Shown here piece by piece: positions 25,811-36,693 of a DNA stretch of 64,000 nt (positions are counted from its first letter, which is position 1; every line of letters starts with the position of its first letter). The position numbers and the translations under genes were made by a program. The stretch is taken from NCBI GenBank assembly GCA_023678885.1, contig CM042963.1:31001-95000 (forward strand), read 5' to 3'. This DNA is from Pogostemon cablin (taxonomy: Eukaryota > Streptophyta > Magnoliopsida > Lamiales > Lamiaceae). The notes under the pieces are model-generated. The model searched no databases. It was not told the origin of the DNA and saw nothing but the letters and a program-made list of their open reading frames with translations.

Positions 25811-25830
25811 TTTTAGTATAAGTGGGAGAT

Positions 25831-27012
25831 TGTTGGATTGTATACTAAAAGTCTAGCTTTAGTATGAACAATGTCATAACAATATTTGAAATGAGAATCA
25901 TTGATCAAATGATTGCATCTTATAATTTATTTTATATGCATGATGCAATAGTCCATTTACTTTATACTGTAGATAATATGTTGTGCGACAACACGCGGAA
26001 GATCATATTATCGGTTTCCTTATAAAGTATAAACAGATGCTCACAACTGAGATAGACGGGGACTCTCTATCGGTATGGTTGTAGTGTGGTTTGGTATTAG
26101 CTTGTCTTGGCTATAGAATCACATTAGTGCACTTGTGTGTATTGAGTAGGACCGCTTGAGATCGTTCGTCTTATACTGACTATATAGTAGAACTTGATCT
26201 CTGTTATTATGGAAGTTCGTGCTCTTAATCCCTATACAATAACCTCGACACGTAGGACAGTATGTATTTCTTTGATTCATCAATGGGTGAGATTTATAAG
26301 TATTAAATCAACAAACTCGGTGAGTTGGGAAGTAGTGCTGTATCTATGGTGTGCTGTTGATTGTAGAAGGAATCCATGTCCGTCATAGGTTGATGATGTC
26401 CCCTTGAGGAGCTCATAAGGTTTATCATGTAAATCTTGCAAGTGGATTAATTTCCGGCATGATAATAAGGTTGAGTGGTACTACTCTCGGATGAGATATT
26501 AATTAATTTGAGTTGTCAGTAACTTAATTAATTAATGGGCATTGTATATCTTAAACATGGGGAGACTGTCGGGCTTATAATAAGAAGGAGCCCAGAACAT
26601 AATTTTGGGATTGGACGGGTAGTGCAGTAATAATATTTTAGTGGACTATATTATTATTATTGGATTTAATTAAAAGCTTTGGGCTAAGCTTGGTTAATTA
26701 AATTCAATTGAGGCCCAACCCAATTTCTCCTCCTGGTCCCTGCTGTAGCCCAATATATAAGTGAACTCAGCTTCCTGGAACCCTCAGATTATTCCTGCGC
26801 CTCTTTTGGTGAGAGAAGGGAAGAGAAGCAGATTGAGAGATCCTGCAGATTGTTGCCCACACAACAGCAGGATCACACTTGGGACATACAGTAGAAGATC
26901 AGAGGTAGTTCTCTGCAGTTCATCCTCTACACCAACCCAAAAGTACGGTAAACGGTTCAATTGCTTCCGCTGATTTGTTTATCGTTTGGACCAAACGATC
27001 CAATTGCCAACA
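25831..27012 (+). repeat. Nested copia 3' LTR
   Basis: 1182 bp, followed by target duplication GTCCT. Confidence 0.95.
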
Positions 27013-27017
27013 GTCCT

Positions 27018-27653
27018 GACATTACTTTTCCTGTGAGTGTTGTTAGTCAATTCATGCAGGCACCTCGGACCACTCACTTAGCTGCTATTGATCGGATCCT
27101 CCGATATCTAAAGTCAACTCCAGGACAAGGAATTTGGATAAAAAACAACAACAATGTAAGCATTGAAGGCTACACAGACGCAGATTGGGCAGGAAGCTTC
27201 GATCGACGATCTACTAGCGGTTTCTGCACTATGGTTGGAGGAAATCTAGTAACTTGGAAAAGTAAAAAGCAAAATGTGGTGGCTCGATCAAGTGCCGAAG
27301 TAGAATACCGGGCAATGGCATCAACTGCTAGTGAACATACTTGGATAAAATAACTACTTGAGGATATGAACATTCAAACCAAAGGAGCAATTCAAATGCA
27401 TTGTGATAACAACGCTGCTCGCCACATAGCCTCAAACCCGATGTTCCACGAGCGAACAAAACATATTAAAGTGGATTGTCATTTCGTTCGAGACAAAGTT
27501 CAAAGCGGGATGATTCAAACACCTTATATCAGGAGCAAGAATCAACTTGCAGACATTTTCACTAAAGCCTTGGACAAATCAAGACATAAGTTCATTCTTG
27601 ACAAGTTAGGATTGATCAACCCGTTCTCCCCTACACTTGAGGGGGAGTGTTGA
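27018..27653 (+). pseudogene. pol: Copia A pol, 3' portion (RT thumb, RNase H)
   Basis: Continues the RT from the nested insertion point. The RNase H blocks are present: GYTDADWAGSFDRRSTSG, SSAEVEYRAMA and MHCDNNAARHIASNP, with DIFTKALD at the end. A TAA at 27351-27353 sits in WIK*LLEDM, where related elements have glutamine. The same stop is in the right-arm copy, so it predates the duplication. The frame runs to GEC and stops in the 3' LTR. Confidence 0.92.
27635..27647 (+). other. Copia A polypurine tract
   Basis: ACTTGAGGGGGAG immediately before the 3' LTR. Confidence 0.85.
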
Positions 27654-27856
27654 AGATTGAAACATCTTCCTCATTTATTTCCAGAAATTAAGGTTTCTTT
27701 ATTATTTTTGTTCCCACTTACAACGGCTATGTTCCCCACTTACAACAGCCATATTCTTTCAATTTGTGTATAAATATGGTTGTAGTTCATACTTTGTAAT
27801 ATACAACACAAGATCAATGAAATCTTCTATTATATATTTCAATCTCAATTTCAACA
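27648..27856 (+). repeat. Copia A 3' LTR
   Basis: 209 bp, followed by CGCTC. I see no difference from the LTR of the right-arm copy (54554-54762). Confidence 0.95.
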
Positions 27857-28439
27857 CGCTCCAACTTACCAGTTCACCACTGTGATGAAAACTAACTCCA
27901 TCGTTAGTGCCAATAAACATTAAACATAGAATTATAACTATTATTAGTAGGACTCAACTTACTGTACAGAAGAAAATATCTCTCATAATGAGATTTTGAA
28001 AATTGAGTGGGAGCATGAAAGTTAAGTATAACCTGATATGTAAGAAATCAACAACATATCCTTCAGCAATCTTACCTGCAAAAAAAAAAAAAATTAAAAT
28101 AAGACTTGCCAGAACAAACCCCAAATTAATGAAAGACCCATTCTCCTCACCCGACTCCACCCCAACCCAAAACAATAGGGGGGAATTCCTAATAAACAAT
28201 TCCAAACGCACAAACAAATTCCTGTGATCAATGTCACAAAACATAAGACCCTAATATCCAACCAAATAAACCTTTCCCCTAGCCATAAATTCCAAACATT
28301 CAAAACCCCCCATATACATGCAAAATATAATACAAGTGAATCAAAGAAATTGAGTAAAAAAAAGAAAAGAAAAGAAAAGGCAGACCACAGATCCTAATAA
28401 GCCCTCGGAGTTGGAGAGAGATTGGGCTCCGAATGGACG

Positions 28440-28815
28440 ATTTGACAATCGTCAACGAGGAGCTGTTGGATCTCCGTCTCCCACGTCGGCATTTGCTTCC
28501 CACATTTGCCTTCCATAAAGATGGGCCTGAGAGAGGTAGATTCAACGAGCGTTGATGCAATTCTGCCGGATCTCCGCCTCCCACATCAGCAATTGCTTTC
28601 CTTTTTGGGCATAAAAAAGGTCTGGGCTCATAGATGAAGATTCGAGGACGCTCAAAGAGGAAATTTTGACAAGCGTTGGCGCAGATCTGCCGAATCTCCA
28701 CCTCCGACACCAACACTTGCTTCCCCCTTTGCCTTCCAAAAATATTGACCTCCGGGAGGTAGAATTGATGAGCATCGAGACAATGCTGCCGGATCTCTGC
28801 CTCCGACAGCAACAC
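28440..28815. repeat. Minisatellite, about 100-124 bp unit, about 3.5 copies
   Basis: Each unit starts near GGATCTCCGYCTCCCAC, followed by TTGCTTCC and then GAGGTAGA.T and TGCC. The apparent 171-codon minus-strand frame here repeats SEAEIRQ..LDAH-like phrases and is a by-product of the repeat. Confidence 0.8.
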
Positions 28816-30264
28816 ACATCACCGGAACAAGAACCGTCAGATCGGCCTCAAAGATTGCACATCTTTGGCGATGAAAAAGAGTTAAAATAGCTCGGATGAA
28901 TTGACGGCCAAGAGATCGGAAATAGCTCGGATAAGCTTGGCAGCTGCATCGGAAGCCACTGCAGGTGTAGGTGTGATGTGAGAAAACTTAAGAAATTAGT
29001 ATTATACATATGTATCGTAATATTAAATAATTATAAATTTTATAATTTATAAATATATAACAAATTATATTTTTAATTAATACACTTATATGTAATATAA
29101 GAATTAAACCATTTTTATTTATATTCAATTATATTCTGATTTATGAAAATACTATATTACATAATGTAAATTAGTAAAATTATACTTATGCACATTTCTT
29201 AAAAAAATATAAAAAATGTAGGAGTAATAAAGAATAATCATAAATAAAACTGCACAATAGTTTAAGAGAAATTCTTTTAGTAATAGTTTATCACTCAAAA
29301 AAAACATTTCAGGTAAAGTTTCAATCAATAGATAAGGGTCCATAAAAAATAAAAAAGTAATTTTTTTCATTTAAAACTAAAAAATAATTTTTTACTATTT
29401 TTATTGGCTTTTAAGGGGTATTGTAATATTTTCAGGTAATAAAAAAATATAAAGTAATGATATGTGTGAAAAATGAGTAACGATTCTAAAATTAAAGTAA
29501 CTTTTTAGGTGGTTAGATAAAATGATGTTTTCTTTTTTTGTGTGTAAAAAGTTTTGTGGGATAAATAAATGAAAAAAAAATATGAACGATTTTATGAGAG
29601 TATTACATCAACATGATATTATTATTATTATTATTTAAATGTATTAGTATTTTGTATTATAGAAAGTGTTTTAAATGGTACATAAAGTCATAAAATGGGT
29701 CTTTTAGATAAATAAAAAAAATCATATAACAATTATAACATTATTTTTTACAATTTAAATTTTGAATAATAAAAAATTATTAACCAAAATCTTTTTTTAA
29801 ATGTTATAAAAGAAATATTATAATTTCTAACCTTACAAGCACCTTTTTTTTTACATATAAAGTAACTTTTTTACAATTTAAAGTTTGAATAACACTTTTT
29901 GGGTAAGAAAAAAACTCCTTAGAAACACTTATTATTATGTTACATTCAATATATTTCTAATTAAATTATTAAAAAAATGATTAAATTCATTTGACAATTT
30001 GTTACGAACACTTATTATTACGAGAACGTTTTATTTTTAGACGAATAAATTGGTTGAGCATCTTGCATTAGCCAGTTATTCCTTGATTCTTTGGAGAGAA
30101 CTTCAATAGCTATGTCAAAGATCGCTTCCAGATCCCTATTTCCACTTTATTTCATCGATGATTATGGTATTGGTACTCCCAAAATATTAGTTGCCACGTC
30201 AAAGAATTTGTTTACCTAATTCACTATAATAAGTTATCACTGATCTTTTAATTCTATAGCAAAG

Positions 30265-30268
<4 letters not shown>

Positions 30269-30312
<44 letters not shown>
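30269..30312. repeat. (TA)n microsatellite, left arm
   Basis: About 44 bp. The right-arm partner is about 90 bp. Confidence 0.95.
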
Positions 30313-30323
<11 letters not shown>

Positions 30324-30468
30324 GAGACAAACAAACGCACTATATATAAATAAATTTTGACATAAGTTATAAATTACAAATTTGTTTTACTTATTCATTA
30401 TTATTTTGAAAAGGTATATTTACAAAATAAAAAAAAGGAAAGAAATAAAAAAAATGAACATGAATATT

Positions 30469-30495
30469 ACGTGCAACGCACGTGTATACATCTAG
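30469..30495 (+). mobile_element. 3' terminus of an older Helitron
   Basis: A 6-bp-stem hairpin (ACGTGC AAC GCACGT, 30469-30483) is followed 8 bases later by CTAG and a T, the canonical Helitron 3' end. The copy at 51865-51891 in the right arm is identical. The 5' end (TC after an A, somewhere to the left) could not be fixed. Confidence 0.75.
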
Positions 30496-31929
30496 TGGAT
30501 ATAAATAGAAGATAGAATAAAACAAAAAACAATAAAAAATAAAAGAAAAAAACAAAAATTAATCAATAATAATAATAATAAATAATAATGATATTTTTCT
30601 TTAGAATTTTAAGAAAGCTTTTATTCGTCATGATAAATAAATTATGTGTGTAGTACGAATGAATATAAAGTCTTATTTATAGGTGGAGGGGGAATAATTT
30701 TTTTAAATCTTAAATTAAATATACTTCCTCCATTCCATGCAAAGCGTAATTTTTGCTTTTTGGCACGTGGATTATGGAGTATTATTATTTAATATGTAGT
30801 GGATAATTGTATTAGTAAGTGTATAACCTCATACTTTCATTGTATTAGTGGGTGTGTATGGGTCCAATGTGTATAAAAAAAGAAAAATGACCCTTTGAAT
30901 GGACGCCAAAAATGGAAAAAATAATTCTTTGGGTGGGATGGATGGAGTATGTATTTATCTATATTAATTTTTAATTAATAATTAATTTTGATAAGATAAT
31001 ATTATAATCAAATCTTAAAATAATAAATTTATGACAAGACTTATATAAGACCGTCTGACGTAAGAGATTGCGTGAGATGGTTAGAAAGTGATACTTTTTA
31101 CATTGAAATGTGATAATAAAATTAATAAAAAGTGATAATATTATTTCATAAATAATTATAATATAAATAAAAAGTAATAGCATTTCATAGCGAAAGTAAT
31201 AACTATTTAAAAAAGTATAAAATGGTCTCACGTGATACGGTCTCACGCAAGACATACCCTTATATTTATTTATCTACATTAAATTTCAATTAACAATTAA
31301 AATAATTGAATTTTTAATTTTAATTAAAAATTAAAATAATTGAAATTAATGATCAACACATCAAATTGAACTCCCCTTTATTATCTCTTATAGATAAAGA
31401 TAACGATTTGCTTAATCCAACCCTTCAACATATATAAGACTTAATTACCTCTTTCATCCCCATTTAACTACTACTCCTCTTCTCTAAATGGATAATTTTA
31501 ATTAAGCCATATTTTATTTTTTTTATAATTAATGGCCCTAATGGGCCTGTGCAACATTTTCAATAGTTGAATTTCAATATTTTGGAAACAATGGGCCTAT
31601 TCAACATGATTCGGGCCTTCCTTGGCCAATGGGTTAGAAAATAAATACATTCAAATAGACACGCACAAACATTACCAAAATAAAATTTTCTTCAAATTAT
31701 AAAAACCTAGTTATAACAAAAACACATCTTTAGTAAACTAAAGGAGGGTTAAGTTTTGATTAGGTGGCAGCATGAGGTTAATTTGGAGATGAGGTGACAT
31801 TTTATTAGAATTTAGAATTTTTTTATTTTTTTATTTTTGTAAGAATTCGGTGCCCATGTGGTTATTTTAGTGTATTATAGGGGCTCCTTAGCAAATTTTA
31901 TAATTATTAGGACAAAAATGTAAGAGAGG

Positions 31930-32270
31930 CAGAATTTCATTTTAAGCTTCTTCTCTACTCGACTACTCCTATTCAGTACTTCTCTCCACCCCACCCGCTA
32001 AATTGCAGACGCCAGTAGAAGGTAGGACTCCTCCATCATCGTCCAAATCTTCCGGCGAACGTCATCTGCAATCAGAAGAATCCCAACTTGCAAGTCTTCC
32101 AGAGAACGTCATCTGCAAACAAAAGAATCCCAATCTATCCCCTTTCTCTGCCCTAATCTTGCCGGCGCCGAAGAAGATAAAGCTCTTCCACCATCATTGA
32201 AGCCGGCGAAATCCAATTGTGGCAAGAAGAAGAAGTTAAACTCCCTCCCTCTCTCTCTCTCTCTCTGGTC
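31930..32270 (+). other. Leader-like segment in Helitron (possible captured 5' UTR)
   Basis: Pyrimidine-rich start, an internal imperfect duplication of about 45 bp (GAACGTCATCTGCAA twice, at about 32058 and 32104), and a (CT)n tract near 32246. Base composition differs from the AT-rich surroundings. A 65-codon frame at 32003-32200 has no recognised domain. Confidence 0.4.
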
Positions 32271-33004
32271 CTTTTGGGTGTTCCTATTTTGATGCTAATA
32301 TGAATATGAAATCTAATATGTGGGATAAAGTAATAATATAGATCTGAAATATTATCTTTGGATGTCAAATGTTAGTATTTCATTAATTTAAAGTTTGATT
32401 GGATGAAATTTTGAATGTTAGGGGATCTGTTTTAATGGTGTTTTAATGGTGTTAGGATTGGGAAATAGAAAATCTTAGTGATGATTGTAGAGAAAGATAA
32501 AAGAAATGGTGTGGAAATTCAGTTCATACTTGCATACAAGTATTATGTTAGGGTGATTAGCTGTAGTGAATGAGTGAAACCACAGTGTGTAATTGATTTT
32601 TATGCTAAAAATTTTGCGATTTTTGGTGTGGTTGGTTAAAGTCCAGATTCGTGTGGTAGAGATCAGTGTGCGAAATAGTTGGTGTTTGATCTTCAAGAAT
32701 TGAGAAAATGGAAATGTTACTTGATTTCGTTTTGTACTTTTGGGGCTTCCCTATTCACAAAAAAGGTTCTTTGTTCCTCAGATGACTGCCTCAATTTGCA
32801 TATATTGTTACAATTAAAAATATCATTGCCTCACAGATTTCATTTTCTTCTATTGTATGATTGCACAATTTGCATATCATTGTCTTGAATAATTGATTAT
32901 TATTAATTGATTATTATTATTACTTTTTTGAAGCATGAAAATCATGTTTAAAACTTCAACAAAGATAAGGGAGAGTTGAGTTCTCGTAAGCGGTCTCATT
33001 GCTT

Positions 33005-33271
33005 TTACCGAGGTTCTTTCTCGTTTTTTATGGATGGATTGGACTTGGTATTGGATTCGCCTTCTATCTTTTTCTCTCTCTTCCCCTGCATTTTCAGGGT
33101 GGAGTCATCATTTAGTGCCTGCTTTTGTTTTTTGACTTCCAAGAGAACTTTCTCATTCACATCAAAAACTGCCTGTTCGGCTGTCGACACGTTGAGATCG
33201 AATGAAGGTTCCACCGCGCTCGCGGCCCGGCTGGCCTGCCGGCGGTACTTGCGTAATGAATTTGTAGCCAT
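33005..33271 (-). CDS. Unknown 88-codon frame inside Helitron, antisense to it
   Basis: ATG at 33271. The product starts MATNSLRKYRRQASRAA and is lysine/glutamate rich (DVNEKVLLEVKKQKQ). Local GC content, highest near the start codon, exceeds that of the surrounding DNA, suggesting a captured exon. I recognise no domain. It may be a truncated gene fragment or chance. Confidence 0.3.
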   Translation of the reverse strand: MATNSLRKYRRQASRAASAVEPSFDLNVSTAEQAVFDVNEKVLLEVKKQKQALNDDSTLKMQGKREKKIEGESNTKSNPSIKNEKEPR

Positions 33272-34916
33272 ATGTGTAGTTTGTTTGTATCAGATTGTGG
33301 ATGAGGATGGGTGAAAATACAACCTAATGACTCTTGCCTCATTTGTAATTGGTGAACTATTTGCATAGAAAATTTTTCAGAAGCACATGGGTACATGCTT
33401 TCCTAATTTTAGATAGTAAATATGTTCTATTGAATAGATTATCCTTGTCGTGCATTCCATCTATTTTTACATTTATCATCTGTAATTTTCTAATATATCA
33501 CTGCAATCTTATATTGTTACTGTATCTAATGCCTATCATCTTTGCTATAGGCCTTTATATAATAAATAAATAGGCAACTATTTGCTTGAAAATAGCTTTC
33601 ATACATTGTGTACGGTGTGATACCATTTTGCACAAGGAATTTCCATTTAGAAATTGCAACATTTGCCTCAAAGCTACTTTTCGAATTTGCAAAAGAAAGA
33701 TATTATATATATATATATATATATATTTGTGAAAGTTATATAATCTATGATTGAGACATTGGAAGAGTACACGGCAAAGAAAGAACATATTATATTGATG
33801 GTTAATGAACTAGTTATATAATAAAGGAATGAAATGAATGATTGTAAACAAAATATTTGAATGATATAGAAAGCGATAAAACAAAGAGATTGTAAATAAA
33901 TATTTTTATGGTAAAAAATTATATGATCTATAATTGAGACATTGAAGGAGTATATAGAAAAAGAAATAACACGTCTTTATAGATTGATGGTTAAAAAAAT
34001 AGCTATACTAGAGTAGAATATTGATATTTAAAGTGATATAGACATAGCATTTGGTTTATACTCCAGAATTTGCTCTTACATTGTAGTATAATACTCGGAA
34101 ATATATTTTTGGTAAATAATTATTAGTCATTAAATGCTTATATATATACTTTTATTTTTAATTCGTTTTATGATTGTATATAGCAGCACATCTGATATAA
34201 GTAATTGAGTTAACAACATATTATTTATATTAGTATTAATTATGAAAGTATTTAATATTGTATTATAATTATATTACAGATGAGTTTGTCATATATGATA
34301 GAAAAATAAATTATATATGATAGAAAAAGAAAATATATTCTAAAAAATTAACAATAGAAAAAGAAAAATATTCTAAAGATACCTTAAAAAATAAAGAAAA
34401 ATATTCTATTGATTAATACCTTAAAAATAATAATACAAAAAGAAAACATATTCTAAAATTGATTCTACCATTCTTTGAAGAAGAAAATATATTCTAAAAT
34501 TGATACTTAAAAATAAAAGAATATATTATACAAAAAGAAAATATATTTTAAGGATTGATACTTATAACAAATAACGATAATTTATAATTGATTGAGATAA
34601 TAAAGGAATATATCATAGAAAAAGAAATATATTTTAAAGACGGATACTATTGAGATAATAAAGTATATGTCATAGAAAAAGAAAATGTCTTCATGCTTAG
34701 CAAATAATTATAGCGATTAGAGTAACATGAAAGAAAGGGATAATTATAAATAAAATAGCACAAAAAATGAGTAAAATTACAAAATAGTATATGATTTTAA
34801 TAAAATAAAATAATAAAAAAATGAAATAAAAACTCATTTTGCCTATCTCATTTATTTTTATGAAATTATTTTTACTCAATAATAAATAATAAAAATACGT
34901 TAACTTGTCATTATCA

Positions 34917-34917
34917 C

Positions 34918-34948
<31 letters not shown>
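34917..34948. repeat. (TAA)n microsatellite in Helitron
   Basis: About ten TAA/ATA triplets in an AT-rich stretch. Confidence 0.9.
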
Positions 34949-34951
<3 letters not shown>

Positions 34952-35478
34952 TATAGTTTAAAAGTAATTATTAATTATTATTATTATAATACAAATAAAA
35001 TTTTGTGATATATATTAATTGCGTAAATTTAATAATAAATACAATATTTCAAAAAAAAAAATTCTTTAATATAAAAATATATATAATAATTGCTATTTAT
35101 ATCCGACATTGAAAATTTAAAAAATTTAACAATAAATAATACGTATATATACGAATATTTAAATATAGTATGCTATAAAATCTATTTAAATTATTTATTC
35201 TTTCAAATTTAATAATTACTCTTTATATCCAACATTAAAATAAATAAAATAATTAAATACCAACAATTACATCTTAAATTTTATCTTAACATCAGAAACA
35301 TGACTTTTTTTCTTTTAATTTTTCTTCAACTTTCATTCTTCTTTTATGATTTTCATTTTATTTGTATTTACAACTTACTTAACTTTATTATTCGAGGTAG
35401 ATTTGCAACAAAAGTTAATTCCAAAAAAATTTATACTACGCGGTCTAAAAAGGAAAAAATAAGTAAGATTAGTTGTTT

Positions 35479-35484
<6 letters not shown>

Positions 35485-35532
<48 letters not shown>
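35485..35532. repeat. (TA)n microsatellite in Helitron
   Basis: About 48 bp of TA dinucleotides. Confidence 0.95.
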
Positions 35533-35537
<5 letters not shown>

Positions 35538-35662
35538 GTAAGTCTAGAAAGGAAATATATATATGCACACGGTCAGTTCGAGTGGCGACCGCGTCACGGC
35601 TATTCCTTCTGTACTACAGTTCGGTGGAGCAACTGTAAGAGAACAATTGAAATCCGTGCTCT

Positions 35663-35801
35663 AACTCGATATCTTCAGCGGAATCTTCATCTTCTCCAGT
35701 TGATGATGCATATTCATATTCGTGTAAATCTGTCTTCTCTTTGTCTGCCATCAGCTCTGCTGAAGCTAAACATCTCGCTGGATCAATCTATGAAATGAAA
35801 G
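35663..35801 (+). pseudogene. Possible captured exon in Helitron, sense orientation
   Basis: An open, serine-rich segment (NSISSAESSSSPVDDAYSYS, later SSAEAKHLAGSIYEMK) ends exactly at a strong donor, AAAG|GTGAGT. Composition is coding-like compared with the flanks. I do not recognise the protein. Its 5' border is uncertain. Confidence 0.4.
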
Positions 35802-36665
35802 GTGAGTCTGGCTATGAAAGAGGCGGAATCCCGTCTAAAGCTACAAAGCCAGTTGCTAAATCAAGTGCATTGTGCACTCACCTTAAAAAATGTATACAAT
35901 TATAAATAAAAATATATGCAATTATGAATAAAAATGTATACACTTTATTGTCGAATTTTCTGTTTGTTTTTTTTTAATGAAAAATTGATTGTAAAAAAAA
36001 TTATACAATTATTAAGAAATATATATACAAATTTGAATAATAACTTATATATACGTAGATGCTCGTATGCAGTGCGCACACGGGTGCATCAGATATCAAC
36101 TCATTTTTATAGAAACAATTTTACATGTTCTATTCCCCATAAAAAATATAATATTTAATTATTATACTTTAACAATTTAAAAGTTAATTATAATTATTTT
36201 TATTTTAATATTTAATTGAAAATACATTTTTTTATTGATATTTTGTAAGACATGTTATGATAAATTTTATTAAAAAAAAATTTTATATCTATGTTTAACC
36301 CTTTAAATTACTATGAAAATTCTTAATTCTTAAAATTTCAGTTATGTGTTATAATCATGTCCGTCATCATATGCATGCTTGAGTATAATTTATGTAGATT
36401 TGGAAATAGTTTTTCATTCGCATATTTTGATATCAACATCCCTTAAGGACCGTTCCATTGCTCCAATCGAATATATTTGTTCGGGTACTCCAACCAAACA
36501 CACAATATATTGTTACGATACTCTAATCGAATACAATATGAAATCTTAATTTATTAGGATATTTATATCTTATTAATCATGAATATTTAATTTAATTTAA
36601 TTATTTTCTAAGTACGTTTCAAATTTAGAGTTATTAATAGCCGATTCCATAAAAAATTCAATTAT

Positions 36666-36693
36666 CCCGCGTATTACGCGGGCTTCGTACTAG
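36666..36693 (+). other. Helitron 3' hairpin and CTAG terminus
   Basis: Perfect 6-bp GC-rich stem, 5-nt loop, then CTTCGTA and CTAG; the next base is T. Confidence 0.93.

Larger units (their letters stand above)
18812..27012 (+). mobile_element. Nested Ty1/copia-type retrotransposon with decayed interior
   Basis: LTRs of 1203 and 1182 bp begin TGTTGGATTGTATAC and end CCAATTGCCAACA. The target duplication GTCCT lies at 18807-18811 and 27013-27017. The tRNA-iMet site follows the 5' LTR and a purine tract (AAGTGGGAGAT) precedes the 3' LTR. I see about six substitutions plus one 21-bp deletion between the LTRs, so insertion was recent. The interior, however, is riddled with stops and indels. The inverted copy of the host element has the intact unoccupied site (CTCGTCCTGACTATAC near 55393), confirming both ends and showing that the insertion is specific to this arm. 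Confidence 0.95.
14779..27856 (+). mobile_element. Ty1/copia retrotransposon A (defective, with nested element)
   Basis: The short LTRs (209 bp) begin TGTTGAAGATTG and end AATTTCAACA. The exact 5-bp target duplication CGCTC lies at 14774-14778 and 27857-27861. Element order is LTR, tRNA-iMet site, a GC-rich leader, protease, integrase, RT, RNase H, polypurine tract, LTR, as in Ty1/copia. Net length without the nested 8.2-kb insertion is about 4.9 kb. The two LTRs differ at two positions that I can see. Pol carries two frameshifts, two stop codons and a protease active-site change, so this copy cannot encode functional enzymes. Its inverted duplicate is 54554-57781. Confidence 0.95.
27862..31726. 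other. Intergenic DNA, left arm
   Basis: No intact gene. 28300-28900 is GC-richer with open frames produced by a minisatellite. 28980-31700 is AT-rich. 31640-31720 is shared with the right arm up to the Helitron insertion point. Confidence 0.6.
31727..36693 (+). mobile_element. Non-autonomous Helitron, 4967 bp
   Basis: The left end is host A then TCTTTAGTAAACTAAAGG. The right end is a hairpin CCCGCG TATTA CGCGGG (36666-36682), seven bases, CTAG, then host T. Helitrons insert between A and T without target duplication and have these TC...CTAG ends. The right arm has the empty site: AAAAACACA joined directly to TACGTATG (junction 50634/50635). No Rep/helicase coding sequence is visible, so the element depends on others. 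It carries a leader-like segment, a short antisense frame and a probable captured exon. The interior is otherwise AT-rich. Confidence 0.93.
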
